Notes: generated from the sequence alone by a model not told the origin. Counted from the first letter of the stretch, positions 1 through 12,840 are shown. The stretch: DNA of 64,000 nt from Phoronis australis (GCA_002633005.1 NMRA01000210.1:22257-86256); one strand, 5' to 3'. Translations and numbers: made by a program.

Positions 1-575
1 TTGTCTTGGGTCATTCCAAGCCCTGTTTAACATTGTTGTGATTACCTAATATTTTTGTTCAAAATCATTATCTCATGAAAGCTTTTCATTTGGTGGTGCA
101 TATCATTTAGAAAAAATGAGAGTATAATTATATTTCACTTGTTCAATATTGTTTCTTAAATTGGAGAGATTTTATCATTGTGCCTGTATTAAGCCCATTG
201 AATACTGAAATACCTTGTTCTTATCAATTGGAATGGGTGGAACTAAGTTCACTTTAATACTTAAGTGGTAGTAAATTTGCAGAATGCAGGTGTGCAGGAG
301 TTGGATCATAGCTTTAATGGGTCAAAGTTCTGGGGTACATGTTTTCAAATTTAACCTCTCGATGCTGCAATTTACTCAGATTTGGTCTTGTGTGGATAAA
401 ATGTGAGTTTGGTTGTCAATGAACGAAATGTAGGCTGGCCTTTCACACGAATGTCCCAAAAAGTGGAATTTTGGAAAATAGATCTAGAAAAGCTTCAGTT
501 GCTTATGAAAGCTCAAGTTCATAAAATAGGTGAAGTGATTACTATACATAGTGAACAATAATTATTGTTTTCCAG
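1..575. other. TMTC4 intron, nothing further recognised
   Basis: AT-rich sequence upstream of the first recognised TMTC4 exon. I looked for an earlier exon encoding the preceding membrane segments and saw no convincing acceptor/donor pair, so this is probably intron. Confidence 0.5.
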
Positions 576-3500
576 GTTGTCAGAGTGTCTCTTTACTTCG
601 TGTTGACAGTGTTTATTGTGAGGTCCATTGTGGTAAGTTGGTCTTAGGCATTTAGTATGTTCCTCTTACATCCCTTCTCAGAAACTAACTTCTTAACTTT
701 CACCACTAGGTGCTATGAAATTAATCTCACCGTTGTTCCAGTCTCGGATGAAAAGTGAGATTTTGACGATTGGCAATTGAAATGACACGCCGTGACGAGT
801 CAACTTGTTGGACGTGGTCCCAAGTGATAATGTTTTCTCGTTTTTTCCTTGTCCGTGAAGTAGAAATATATTGGAGACCAATTTCGTGATGGTGTGTAGT
901 CTAAATCAAAAACTGGTTTCTATGACCGAAGGCAGGTTTATCGTGGCTTTAATAGAATTTCACTGGCAAGTCAGTCACAGGTTGGGAATTAAATTCTTAA
1001 ACACATGCTCACCAGTTGCTGATTTGCTTGACTTATGTCTTCTTTTCTGTTACAAAATTGTTTTAGATATCAGTTTTTGCTAAAGAATTAATTAGAAACT
1101 AGGTAACAACAAAATTCTGTTGTTAAAAGTATTTAATGTTTGGATATTTCCGATTTTCATTGTGAACTGACTGTTTAATCAAGCGCAACACTGAACAGAT
1201 GTTTACCAAGTGAATATATTTGTCGTGTAATATTTCAGCAGAATGTTTAAAAATGAGGCAAGTTTCCTTTTGTTATGTCAAACACCGTGCTGAAGATCGC
1301 CTCTAGCTCTCAATGTGTTGTTCTTGGAAGGATGGACAGCTTAATATGTATCCAAACTCATGAAAGTCTTAAGATGCACTGGAGTGTGTTTTGTATTTCT
1401 ATGCTTAACAAGTGCTTCATATAAGACAATATAGAGTTATAACGAAGAAGGTCTGCTGCCTGTTTCTTTTGTCTTTAGCCCAATATCAGAAATCTGACCA
1501 CAAATTGCAGAGTTGGTTTTTTATCTTTTGCGTTTCTCGAAAATAATGTTTTGTCTCCTGTCTAGTTGAGCAAACATTCTGTCTTCTGACTTTGAGCTAT
1601 AAATATATTTTCTGACTTTCAGCTTAGCCAGTTTTATTCGGAAACGGGCTTAAGCCATCTGTAGACTTCTTATTAGCGGATAGTCAAGACAAAAGCCAAT
1701 AGTCTCTTCAAAAAACTGCCCATGATGTTGCTGTTTTTTATTGATATTGCAATGATTAGCTGTTTTATGTTTTCGTCTACAGCGTAGTCGAGAATGGAGG
1801 ACAGAGTTGAGTCTTTTCACATCTGGTGCAAGAGTGTGCCCGGGTAATGCTAAGGTAAGGAAAGCACAGTTTCAGGTCTCTACCCCGATGTATTCTATGA
1901 CTCATTTGTGTTCACCGACTTTTTGCCAGAACTATTCGGGAATTTTTCACAATGTCAGGACGTTTTTATCAAACTTAAGCCTAGAGTTGATGTTTTCGTG
2001 GCTAACCGCTAGTTGTTTATTTGTCGCATCTTCAACAAATTATGTGGAGTCACCCACACCTGTTGAAACTTTGTAAAAAATTTGCTGGAGTTAACCATGC
2101 TCTAGTCGAAAGTAAATGAGTGATTTGGCGAATTTTGATGCTGTCTAGTTTTAATTTGAAACCCACTGTACACTGCGCTTGTCCTAGGTGCATTACAACA
2201 TAGCCAAGATAAGTGCGGATATGGGTGACACTGAAAAGGCTGTTGAGTTGTACAGACTTGCTATCCGACTCAACCCGGACTATGATCAGGCCATGAACAA
2301 CTTGGCCAACATATTGAAGGAACAAGACAACTTGTTGGAAGCAGAACAACTACTTGAGAGAGCTGTTCAGATTAGGTAAGCCTTGCGCACTGCTTTTGTT
2401 TTTAAAGCTGTCAAAAATCTTGATTCAGGCCTCTTAGTGGTGGTACAATTGCTCTCAGAATGTCTCTTACACTGAATTGGAGAGACTTCTCATGAAATTT
2501 TATGCAATTTGAACACTTGGAACTTGGAAAAGCCTCCCTTAGCATGAATTGTGTAATTTCACTGAAGGTCTCTAGGTTTGTTGAAGATTTGGGGAAGACT
2601 TGAACAAAGTCAGAAGAAAAATAAACTGCCTGACTATTGAGTGCGTTTGGTTTGAAATTTTGTTTATAATGTGCTCATTTACTGTCGATAGAAAAATTTA
2701 TAGGTAAGCATAAAACAATTGACGTTAATGTATGACCCTAAAAAATGTCCAAATGTGGCTAAGTTTGGAACACCACATCTCAGAAACGGCTGGTTGGATA
2801 CATGAGAAACTTTCAGGTGCTAGGATTTATGAGTTGTTCTCCAAAACGCTGCTAGGAATTTAGCGGACTTTTGTGATTTTTGTGAAAAACTTTAAAGTTG
2901 CTTAAAACAAATTAACGTAATCATGTTTTATAAATTTAAATTACTATCACTCTTTTGTTAGAGCATTCAATTGTGAATCATTGTTAGTCAAGTACATACT
3001 CACCAACTTAGAACGTTAAGTGCAGAAAGTTGAAATTTTACTTTTTCACTGTCCATATTTTTTATGTAGCACCAAATTAATGCAACAACAGAGTCAAGTT
3101 TGAAATTTGTGGACATTCGCAACAAAAGCACTTGGCAAAATAAAGACGATCAATTTTGGCAATTATTTTTGTTCTAAACAAAGTTGAAGTGCTAAAGAAC
3201 ACTATGCAGATGAGTCCAACAAGAGTTTTTGATTTCACCGTAATATATTTTTCTAGTAAAATAGAAAATCAGTCCTGTTTGAGATGAATCACCCTTTGTC
3301 CTTTGTAGCCCAGTGTTTGCTGCCGCGTGGATGAACCTTGGTATAGTGCAGTCAGGTCTTAAAAAGACTGATTTAGCAGAACAAAGTTACCGTATGGCCA
3401 TCACACACAGGAACAACTATCCTGATAGTTACTATAACTTGGGAAATTTAGTAAGTACAGGCTGGCTTAAACCGTCTTTTGTTGCGGTAAAATAAAGTCA

Positions 3501-6500
3501 TGTTTTTGTCTCTGTCATAGTTTTCTTTGTGTGAGTAAGTATCAATATTGATGACACTTGTTTTGAAGTTTGCATAGTTTGCCTTGGAACGATGCTCATT
3601 TTTCCATGTGACTACACGACTGTGTGTTTTATTCAGAACAAATATAAAACTGTGCCCATAACGATCTATTGACTAAATTTTAGTGCATCTTCACTCAATA
3701 ATCTTGAAACATAATACAGTAACAGCACTGTTGGACAGTAATAGTTATATACAGGATAGTGATGACTTTCACATCACTTGAGAAGCTCGAGCTCAAGTCT
3801 TGTGTTGGCTCGTAGACTGTGAACATCGCTCTTATTGTTTCTCGTCTCCTTGTGTTCATGTTCTCAACCTAAGTGCATGACGAGGGAATGTGCCGAGTAC
3901 CTTCATGGGAAGCATTGCGCATCACTGATTAGGTTATTATGAAATTAATGTTGTTGAAAATGTTTTCAAAACCCTGTTCTATATTATTCCTGCTCAGTTG
4001 GATGCACTGAGTCTACATTTCACCTTGTATAAAAGGAAACGAAAAAGAAAAATTGAGCCTTTTACTCTCATAAAACCGCTTCCTCAATTATCCGTCTGTT
4101 GACAGGATTCTATTTCCCTTACCAACAAGAACAATCATGAAAACCATTTTCGATTCATGAAAACCCTAGTCTAAACTTCTAACTAAAAAGTGATGCAAGT
4201 ACACAAAAATTGCCTGTGAACTGGTACTAACAAAAATGGATTCCTATTAAGGTAAGGGAAATTGCGAGTCATACTGATTTTATGAGAGTAGAAGGTTTAC
4301 TAGTATGAGTAATAATTTTGTTTTTTTTATCTGGCTCAGCTTTAATAACACGATAAAATCAAATACAGCTCTAATAATTGATTTTATTTCCATTGCAGTA
4401 TCTGAGCCTCAATCGGAATGACGCTGCTCTGAATGCCTGGATGAAGGCAACCCAGCTGAAGCCTACTCACCATCTCTCTTGGAATAATATGTTGATTCTG
4501 TTGGACACCTTAGGTAATTCAACAGGAAGTTATTAACTACAAAACCGCGTCTTGGCTGCACCGTCGAACACAGATGTGTCTAAGACGGTGCTTGTTGCTC
4601 TGAAACAGCTTGCTGATCCAATTAGTGCCAGTGATGATCTGGAGAGAAGTAGAGTCTCATGTGATTATATACTACATAACTCACCCCCCTCCACTTTACA
4701 GCTAACCTCATGCTGTGAAATGTCCCACACATTTAGTCACACAATTCCGTGCATGGAGTTCATTAATTTGATCGCCATGATCATGCGCCCGAAAGGACCT
4801 TACAGGATTGGAAAATGTGTGACCTTCAAGTAAAATGCATGACCTTCAAGTAAAACACGTGGCCTTCAAGTAAAATGCATGACCTTCAAGTAAAACATGT
4901 GACCTTCAAGTAAAATGTGTGACCTTCAAGTAAAATGATGTGTGACCTTGACATTCAAGTAAAATGTGGAGACCAGAATTAGCAGAAAACAAAGATTGTG
5001 ATGCATGATTTCAAAATTTGACTTATCTAGTATAATAAGAAGAGTTTACAAACAATCTAAGACTTGTGTTGTAAAGTAAAACTTGCTTGAGACAAAAATA
5101 CATACTAGGTCGAATTTTTACTTAACTGGTACAAACTTGTGCAGTACTGTTGTTCTAGTGTGTGTACCTGGGCCTTTAATAAGTTGTCGAATTTCACCTT
5201 ACTTGGATAAAACCTCAGTTCTGCTGAGTCCCACTTGTACAAATCTTACTGTATATTGTCCAAATGCAGCGTGGGAAAGGTCAAGTTTGTGGGTACAGTT
5301 ATTGACTTTCACTAATGTGATAATGACCTCTGGCTCTGCCTTGGTCATCGTCACATTTTTGAGGTCTGAAAACTGGCATATTGACCTCGGAGAATGTTTT
5401 GCGTTTGTAGAGCTGTAAAGCATAAAAGATGCAGCGTTGAGATGTCTTTACTGCTTAGTATCTACGTTCTGTTGTTAATGATAGATTTTTATGAAATTAA
5501 GCATTAGTTTCTCAGTGTGTGTATGTAGGAAATGACATCACCTGCCTAGCTTCTGATGGTTCCAACCTATTCTGTGCCACCTGAAGACTAGTTTTCATTA
5601 ACATTTTACTCTTGAATAAGTAATTGGCAAACGCGTTCCTTTTGGGGAGAATATGGCCAGCATTAATTTTTAGTTAGGTCTGTCATGGCATCTCTTGGTT
5701 ACAAGTCGCAAGTTTAATTTTCTTTGTATTTGGCTCAATAGTTAATTTTGGTGGATTTTTGTGCAGTTTGTCACATGTGATCCTAGTTACAATTTTCTTT
5801 AATTTGTGCATCTGCCTCAATATCTACCATAGTCCGTTATGGATCTTTTTGAAATTTGGCATATCTGTTACTGTTTAGGTGAACAGGGCTAGTGTCAATT
5901 TTTGGATGGTTTTGACTTCTGAGTCACTCCCTTGTGGCAAATTGCATTTATTCCTTTGGTGTAGCTAATTACACCTCAGTGTGTCTAATTAGGAGAACAC
6001 AGCTAAATAGAATTTTTAAAGGGATTCACCTATCATGGAACTATTTGAAAGACTAGTTCCTCAGTCTTACCTTTTGCTGTACTCATTGTATGTGAACAGC
6101 CTGCTTCGCTCTTGTTAAATGGGTGTTGTTTATTCAGGTTCGAACCATTGATATCTTTTTATATTTGAACGCTTGAAATACCGAACTCTCTATAATGGGT
6201 TCTTTGTGTAGGTTTGCAAAGTTTCACGGTTGTATCATAAATTACAAGCGTAACGGGGGAATTTAACAGTTAACCTGTCTTGAAAACTGTTGCAGGCAAT
6301 GTGAGTCTTGCCGAGAGCATTGCTACTGAAGCCATTAAACACCTGCCCAAGGACGCTTCCATTCGCTACAACATAGCGAATTGCTATGGCAAGGCCGGAA
6401 TGTTTGAAAGGAGTGAAGAGAATTTCCTGGAAGCCATCAGGCTGGACCCTGGAAATGCTGCTTTCTATTCCAACTTGGGTGAGTCAGAGTATAGCAGTGG

Positions 6501-7194
6501 ATATTACAGCTGATGTGGTAATTCCTATTTTATGTCAAAAACTAAGCAAACTTAGGATCCAGTCTGTGGCTAGAGCATCTGCACTGTTAGCAGAAGGTCG
6601 TGGGTTCGAGTCTTGGTGGGGGGCAGAAAACTTTTTGGACTTATGTTCATTAGGTCATTTGATGTGGCCAATAGGTGGCGTGCAGGCCAGACTTAAAATT
6701 GTTTGTGATTCACTCTTTTGTTACTAACTGGGCTCATGATTACCAACCTTTACTCAGACCTTTCTGCGAATTTTGTCATGTCATTTTTTTAAAGATTTAG
6801 CTCACCAAATTTGCACAACAGTGAAAAGGCAAATTTTGGAGGTCCGCCAAATTTGGACATCACAAAACTTTGCAAGATTTGTCCAAGAATGAATTTGTGA
6901 CTATTGGAATTAAGTTTGAATGTTCAAAAATGATGAGTTTTTGGCCTCCTTCTGGAAATTATGTCCTTGAAATCAAATAATTTTGGTGAGCACACTTGAT
7001 GAACTGTAGACAATTATTTTCATTAACTAATTGTTCCTGGTACTTATCTCTCAACAGGAGTTCTGTACCACCGGTGGGGAAAGTATAAAGAAGCAGAAAG
7101 CGCCTACAAAACTTCTCTTAATCTCGATCCCCATTTACAGTCTACTCATTCCAACTATGCTTTACTGAAAAAAGCCATGGCAAAGTCAAGGTGA
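576..7194 (+). CDS. TMTC4: TMTC4-like protein O-mannosyltransferase, C-terminal part (seven exons, 5' end outside window)
   Basis: Exons: 576-632, 1783-1854, 2188-2375, 3309-3450, 4399-4513, 6296-6478, 7058-7194 (stop TGA 7192-7194). All have AG/GT borders and consistent phases, giving 297 residues. The first exon is a hydrophobic stretch (SLYFVLTVFIV), the last membrane helix. The second carries REWRTE and VCPGNAK, which precede the TPR array in TMTC4. Exons 3-7 encode successive tetratricopeptide repeats (VHYNIAKISADMGDTEKAVE, AAAWMNLGIVQSGL, YYNLGNL, LYHRWGKYKEAESAY). TMTC proteins are ER multi-pass proteins that O-mannosylate cadherins; the TPRs face the lumen. The family assignment rests on motif order and on YHRWG near the C-terminus, which I recall from vertebrate TMTC4; TMTC1-3 are less likely. 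The catalytic N-terminal region lies upstream of the window. Introns hold a 20-bp minisatellite and a tRNA-derived SINE. Confidence 0.88.
2735..2870. repeat. Dispersed repeat, family R110, copy 1
   Basis: Core ATCTCAGAAACGGCTGG, then GGATnnATnnGAAACTTT and later TTCTCCAAAACGCTG. Related copies lie at about 32530-32640 and 42405-42500. This copy is inside a TMTC4 intron. No coding capacity or terminal repeat was recognised. Confidence 0.5.
4821..4970. repeat. 20-bp minisatellite, about 6-7 units
   Basis: Units of the form GACCTTCAAGTAAAATGCAT start at 4821, 4841, 4861, 4881, 4901 and 4921, then become irregular (a shortened unit and a GACATTCAAGTAAAATG unit up to about 4970). It lies in the TMTC4 intron just after the exon ending at 4513. 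Confidence 0.9.
5836..5940. repeat. Outlying member of the CTCF-core-like degenerate repeat family
   Basis: Contains TTATGGATCTTTTTGAAATTTGG near 5838 (given here only as key words TATGGATC and AAATTTGG) and CACTCCCTTGTGGC at 5925-5938. Both words recur in the array at 8548-9459. It lies in a TMTC4 intron. Confidence 0.4.
6555..6625 (+). repeat. tRNA-derived SINE fragment (tRNA-Thr-like head)
   Basis: An A-box-like GTGGCTAGAGCATC is followed by a perfect 5-bp anticodon stem (TCTGC 6578-6582, GCAGA 6590-6594) around a 7-base loop ACTGTTA, giving anticodon TGT. A B-box GGTTCGAGTCT follows at 6603-6613. The T-stem pairs poorly and there is no acceptor stem, so this is a SINE head or tRNA pseudogene rather than a working tRNA. 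It sits in the last TMTC4 intron. Confidence 0.6.
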
Positions 7195-7359
7195 TAGAAC
7201 TAAACTGTGGGTGGTTTTCTCACCGATTCACATTGTGTGAGCATTACAGAGCTACAGTACAAGACAAAAGAATTCTGACAAAATATCGTTTTCCCATCAT
7301 GATAGTTAGCCTTAACAGCAAAAAAGTCTGGTAAGAAATATTAGGGCGGCAAAATTCTA

Positions 7360-7536
7360 ATTGACGTATCACAAGCTCCGCCCCCTTACGAAAAGTCGAC
7401 AAACAAACAATACATTTTGCATGACAATGTGTTGTTTGTCGGGTAAAATGGCGGCTTGGAAATGAAGGTGTGTCAAGAATGCTAAGTTCTGATTGGTCAA
7501 TTAAGCTGTCACTCAAAATCCTGGTGATAGGTCAAT
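7360..7536. mobile_element. MITE of Tc1/mariner type (TA target site), 177 bp
   Basis: Terminal inverted repeats ATTGACGTATCAC (7360) and GTGATAGGTCAAT (ending 7536) are flanked by TA at 7358-7359 and 7537-7538. A related element in the opposite orientation is at 58011-58178. Inner sequence includes AAAATGGCGGCTTGG. It lies about 170 bp past the TMTC4 stop, so it may fall in the 3' UTR. Confidence 0.65.
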
Positions 7537-7982
7537 TACAAAATGGTTTTAGTCACCTTCACATCTTTCCTCTTAATTATCTGTATTCATTCTCAGTCAT
7601 GAGAGAAGACTACTCTGTCAATGAATCCAGCTTCCACACGGCCATTTTGATTGGGAATTTTGGGTCATTTTGTCTGGTACTGTTGGCTTGTACTGTACTG
7701 ACAGGCTGGCTTCTGACAGGTTAGATACTGATATGCTGTCTTTGTTGGATTGTGAAACTTGTCTGAAAAGAGCACTGACTCAGTGATGTTGCATGGATAG
7801 TATTTGTCATTGTATGTGTTCTGGGCTCTTCTGGCTATCACTCTATGAGTGTCCTTGGTTTTGGTATAAATTAACACCGTTGGAGAATTCTGTTGACATG
7901 CATTCATGTGCAGTACTGAAACAGTCTTGATACTAGAAGTAAGGGTTTGTATGTTAGTAATGAATACATATCAGTGTGATAC

Positions 7983-8023
7983 CGTGGCATGAGAAAAATT
8001 TGTTGGCAACTTTTTCATGCCAC
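7983..8023. other. Perfect-stem hairpin
   Basis: GTGGCATGAGAAAAA and TTTTTCATGCCAC form a stem of about 13 bp around a loop of about 12 bases, roughly 800 bp past the TMTC4 stop. It could be a remnant of an inverted-repeat element or a structure in a long 3' UTR. Confidence 0.4.
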
Positions 8024-8547
8024 ACTGTTCATGGCATGTTTCCCTTACATTTGTGTTATGGGTAGCTTACAGTTCCAATGGATTAGTAACCTATATTTTA
8101 GAGAGTTTATATTTTGTAAAATGTGAGTGATGTTTTTCTCGTTTCATTTTCTGGCATGATTTCATCCTTTTCATCATATCATGCTCAGCATTATCCTCTC
8201 ATTAAGCTTAGTCAAGTGCCATAAGATTCTCTAAAGCAATTTTATTATTTTTTTAGTGGTTGATTAAAAATTTGGTATGATAACATTGTTCTCAAGACAT
8301 TATTTATACATGATTGTGCTGTTTTGTATAAGAGTACTTGAGTCTAATAATGAAATGATAGGTTTCGTGTTGAGTCTATATTAAGATGTTTCCGTTGCCA
8401 TTTTTATGGGTCCATTTGTATGTTGGCCTGTTATGCCATCATTCCTGTCTGCCATCTGCTGCTGTATATCCAACTGAAAACTCCTGAATGGATGTTCCAA
8501 GTTCCTACCACGAATGGGATGGAACAGTCGGATCCGACACTCCCTTA

Positions 8548-9459
8548 TCCCCCTAGTGGCAATTTTAGTTTTGAACAATTACGTCTGTGTCTTTTGAGTT
8601 CTGTGATGGATTTTCACGAAATTTGGCAAATAGGTATTTATTAAGGAGTCGATGACATCTTGACATCTTCCCATTATGGGATGGGTTCAACTTATTTTGC
8701 CCAACCCAGTGGCCATGTTTACTGTTTTTAGTATCTGCCTCTCTATCCACCAAAGTACTCAAAGAACAAAGAAAAAGGATGAAAATCGACAGATGTGTTC
8801 CTGCAAAGTGCAGAATTGATTTTAATCTTCAGATGGCTCGATTATTGCCGTAACCCCTAGTGATCGACAGTTTTTTTGCATCTGTTGCTGGTTCTCCTGA
8901 ACCCCTTGCAAGATCTTTGTTAAATTTGGCAAGTGTATTTTCTTTAAACTTATAACAACGGATTTTTATATAATTTGAAAAGTATATCTGTATGAGTATG
9001 ACATCCTTTCATTTTTGGAATGGATTTGACCTATTGCACGCCTCCTAGTGGCCATTTTTATTATTTTCTAGTCTGGTTTTTGGTGTTGGCCTCTCTATTG
9101 GTCAAACCTTTCTAAGGATCCTTATGAAAGTTTCACTGGGAAGAACTTGGCTGACGACGATTTTCGGATAGGTATGACTTCAGTGGCGCCCCTTTGTGGC
9201 ATTTCTGTTTTTTTGCATGTGACTTGACATCTACCAGTCCTTGATGGATCTTCATGTAATTTGGTATGCATTTCTATTGAGGAGAGTACAATGGCTACTG
9301 TGGAGTCCCCTAATGGCAATTTTGGTTTTCTTGATGTTTGCCTTGATGCCTAAAATATTCTTTGATGTAATGTCACTTTCTAAACACGCTTCTATCACAT
9401 AGACCAGAGTAGCTGCCCTGTTTGAATAAAATTTTACTTATGTTGCGCCCCCTGGTGGC
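8548..9459. repeat. Array of degenerate repeats with CTCF-like cores (CCCCTAGTGGC)
   Basis: Core words occur at 8548-8560 (TCCCCCTAGTGGC), about 8703 (CCCAGTGGCC), 8853 (ACCCCTAGTG), 9039-9053 (CGCCTCCTAGTGGC), 9187-9200 (GCGCCCCTTTGTGGC), 9306 (TCCCCTAATGGC) and 9445-9459 (GCGCCCCCTGGTGGC), spaced about 120-190 bp. Between cores, the word TGATGGATCTTCATG...AAATTTGGC recurs near 8607, 8911 and 9240. It looks like an old, diverged repeat array. The last core is a full match to the reverse complement of the known CTCF consensus. Whether CTCF binds is not known. Confidence 0.55.
9424..9429 (+). terminator. Possible poly(A) signal downstream of TMTC4
   Basis: AATAAA, about 2.2 kb past the stop. 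It is the first canonical plus-strand hexamer I noticed; no downstream GU-rich element stands out. Confidence 0.2.
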
Positions 9460-10128
9460 GTTGTAGTATCCAAACTGCTTGAAGAATGGTGGTGAAAGGT
9501 GTCAGTTTATTAATTTTGAGAGAGCATTGCTGCACCCATTAAAAGCTACTTTAAGTATTGCTTCCTTTGGTGGTAATGTTTAATGATAATGATCATACCT
9601 TGGATCTGCACTGTACAGGATGTACATGGTGGGCCATATCAACGCTCTAGGTTGCTCTTGTGTATTCTTCTCATTACCACACCTTGATGATGTAGTGTTA
9701 CACTTGTTCTTGTCAAGGTAAACCATGTATTTACTAAAAGGGTGCTGGGAATGTTTTTATCTAGATATTGATCAGAAATGAGTTGAATGTTTTGTGTTCT
9801 AACGTTTTATTAGATAACAAAATATATATTTATATGGACTGAATTGTTTACATTTGGTGAAGAGTAAAGCCAACTGATTCTAAATCTTCAAAGTTTTATT
9901 TTTGACCCATTCTGATATGCCTCTACTGTAAATTTGGTTTTCAACAGAGTTTCTTGTACGGATATGGCATGTTCTGTCATAGCCAATTTTTAAATGCGTA
10001 CGCTCAACTAGTAAATTATGGTTTCCACAACGAAATATCAGACAAGTTTGGATGAAAACTTGTTGCAAACTACACTCTCGTTTGGCCATACGCCGGGGGG
10101 CATGATATTTCGATCGAAAGATTTTAAT

Positions 10129-10235
10129 GTTACCTGTACCCCTAATTAAAATGTTGGACTCTTCTGTTAATATCTGAGTAAGGTTACATGTACCCTAATT
10201 AAAATGTTGGACTCTTCTGGAAATATCTGAGAAAT
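10129..10235. repeat. 54-bp partial tandem duplication at a MITE end
   Basis: Two units (10129-10182, 10183-10235) share CCTAATTAAAATGTTGGACT and TCTTCTG, with a few differences. The second unit is the left end of the MITE at 10180-10503, so the terminal repeat was duplicated. Confidence 0.8.
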
Positions 10236-10503
10236 TGGTGACTGTCAATTGATAAAAGTATATATTTTCTGAAACTAGGAATCGATACAAATCTAATCAT
10301 GTCATTCACAACTCTATCTTTCTTGTGGTCATGCGTTTTTGGCAAAAATGGAAGTTAAGGGTACATTGATAGGGAAAAGTAGTCACTCACGGAATTTTCT
10401 GTATCAAAACTGATGAAAATGCTCAAAAATCGTGTCTGGGAATCTCCTGTCAGCGCCAGTTTTTTAATGGTATTTTCTATGAAATAGGGGTACACGTAAC
10501 CTT
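10180..10503. mobile_element. MITE-like element, about 324 bp
   Basis: Left end AAGGTTACATGTACCCTAAT matches the reverse complement of the right end (GGGGTACACGTAACCTT, ending 10503). There are no open frames inside. The superfamily is unclear because no clean target-site duplication is visible. Confidence 0.55.
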
Positions 10504-11790
10504 GCCTAACATTACAGATAAGAACTTGAATTTTCCCGAATCAGTGGAAATCACTTCTCTTAAAGGTGCATTCTTGCCGTTTAGTTACCAATTAATGTTA
10601 ATGTAGACCAGTGCCACCAAACAGAATGTAGTTTGCATCGATTCATCCCGAGAAGTTTTATTCGATAACAGCAGCTTACGCTTTTTTAGTTGACGTTGGT
10701 GCTCAAACTCCTGTGACGTCACTGAAAGGGTCGTGGATGTGTGTCGCGTAACTTCGCTCTAGGCGTGAATCAAGAAAGCTAATCGCCTGCCATTACCGTT
10801 TTACACCAATGGAACATCAGATAACGATACAAAACCCTTAAGGATACTGTCAAATTTCGAATTAAAGAGTTGTTTTATCCCATAACTCTCGTATTGAATT
10901 GAATTGCGTCTGAGGTCAGTTGACGTTTCGATTGGCGGCCATTTTCCAGTCTACTGACGCATCGCTGGCCAAAATTGAAACGCTTTTGCGTTATAAAAAA
11001 CTGTCTTTAGTTTTAATTTACACCTGTCAGGTACTTTTGTGGTTCAGGTTTAGCCGACAAAAAACTTTCGTTATCACAAAGTGATCTCCGGGATCGTGGA
11101 ACTGCTGCGCCGCAAGTTCTTGAAGTAGAACATCTTTATTCCCCCATCTCCAAACAGTGTGCCCGAAAAAAGTAAACCAAAGGGTATCATGGTTGTGCGG
11201 GTGGATAGGCCATTTTATAACGCTGCAAATGGACAGGCTACATGCCAGCTTCCGGCTCCGGCGACGCTGTACGCAGGCATCGACACACATGCGTTCGGGT
11301 GACGAGTACTTTGGCAACTAGGCGGACCCAAAGGCCCAGGACATTGTAAACATCCAAACAATTAGCATGTAGCAAACTGAACGAGGGAGAAATTCGAGAT
11401 CGGGTGGCTTTACTGCTTGATATGCCACATCCAACGACAGAGTTGCTTGCAGGAGTGTTTGCCAGCATTAACATTTGGGACTCTTAAAGACGTGTTTTAC
11501 TACCTCCATTAGACAGCCTAAATACTAGAACTATGGATCATCATTTAAACTCGTGAAGTGTCCACCTTATCTACGGGAAGAGTCCCTCGTCGACGTTTAA
11601 TGAGGCCGTCGCGGATTACACAGCGACACTTGAATCTCGCTGTATTTACACACAATGCCCTAAACATCCGTCACTCACTTTTATTGCCTCGTTTTCGTGT
11701 CACTGGAGTTTCACATTTGTTGTGTGATTCGTTATAAGTTTTCTCGGTTGCATTACTACATTCATGCTTCCAATGTCACATTGCCGGGGT
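10504..11790. other. Intergenic, moderately CpG-rich, no gene recognised
   Basis: The 11030-11480 part is CpG-rich and has minus-strand open frames of 96 and 78 codons, but these match no family I know and overlap in different frames. It could be an old element or a promoter region. Confidence 0.3.
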
Positions 11791-11791
11791 T

Positions 11792-12840
11792 CATTAATTT
11801 ATTTATTTATTATTGTGATATTTAAAATGAGGGTGGCCTCTTCAGTGATAGCACTGCTTCTTTCCAAGAGGGCCCTCAACAAGAAAAACAGTAATATAAT
11901 ACAATTAAGTAATAAAACAACAATGAAATATAGGTAACAAAGATACAATTAAAACAGGTTGAGAATTAAGACAATAACTGAATGACGAATAATGGTAAAA
12001 ATTTAACTAAGACAGATGAAATAAATTAAGAGATGACTCTAGACAGTGAGAGTATTTACGGCAATGAAAAAAATGATATGATTAAGACAGGCAGGGTATA
12101 AAAGGTTAGGTAAATTACAGCCATTTTTTAGTATTTACTTTAAATGTAGTAATTGAATTGGACCGTTTAATTTCTGGGCTAAGAGAATTCCATATTATAG
12201 CAGCTGCATAGATAAAAGATCTCTTGCCCGTCTCGGTTTTAATTTTTTTAGAAGAAACATTGCCAGCAACAGAAGAACGTGTAGAATATACAGCCCCACT
12301 GCTATTGAATTTACTGCTGAGATATGCTGGAGCCAAGCCATTGATACATCTGTACATACAACAGGCAGAGAGATATTTATTTCTTTGTCTTACTTTCATG
12401 AATCCCAGCTTGGAATACAAGTCGTCAACCCTAGTGTCCCTAATTTTAGTACCCAGAATAGCCCTGGCGGCTCTATTTTGGATTGCTTGGACTTTGCTGA
12501 CAAGTGTGTCACTAGTGTGCCCTCAAACCGGTAAACAACAATATGAGGCTGAATAATAGAATGGTAAAGGGTCTTAAGAGTACTGACATTAAGAAATTTG
12601 CCTAGACGTTTAAGTACACCGATTTTCTTTGATAATTTCTTTGTGATATGATCTATTTACATATCAAATTTAAGATTGGGATCTAAAGTAAAGCCCAAGT
12701 ACTTAAACTTGTCAACGATTCTCGATGGGAGAACCGTTGATAGAAAGGGATAGTTTTTGTTTTAATTTCTGGTGGGTTCCAAACAGCATCGACTTGGTTT
12801 TACTAACGTTAAGAGTGCAATATGTGCCAGGTGGGACGAA
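11792..12840 (-). mobile_element. CR1/L2-type LINE, 5'-truncated 3' fragment
   Basis: Read on the minus strand, the fragment begins in the reverse-transcriptase palm/thumb region (LNVSKTKSMLFG near 12800, SINGSPIENR, then KYLGFTLDPNL near 12690). It ends with the C-terminal domain typical of CR1/L2 elements (12420-12115: INGLAPAYLS, YSTRSS, IWNSLSPEIK, TTFKVNTKKWL). A 3' UTR follows, ending in an AATA microsatellite tail near 11800, as these elements do. Frames are broken between 12420 and 12690, so the copy is dead. The conserved YADD-containing fingers/palm region is missing because of 5' truncation. Confidence 0.75.

Noticed and set aside
6555-6625. Functional tRNA-Thr(TGT) gene
   Set aside because: The anticodon arm and B box are good, but the T-stem and acceptor stem do not pair, so it is annotated as a SINE head.
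11027-11474. Two overlapping minus-strand frames in a CpG-rich patch
   Set aside because: They are in different frames, show no recognisable domain and have no splice context.
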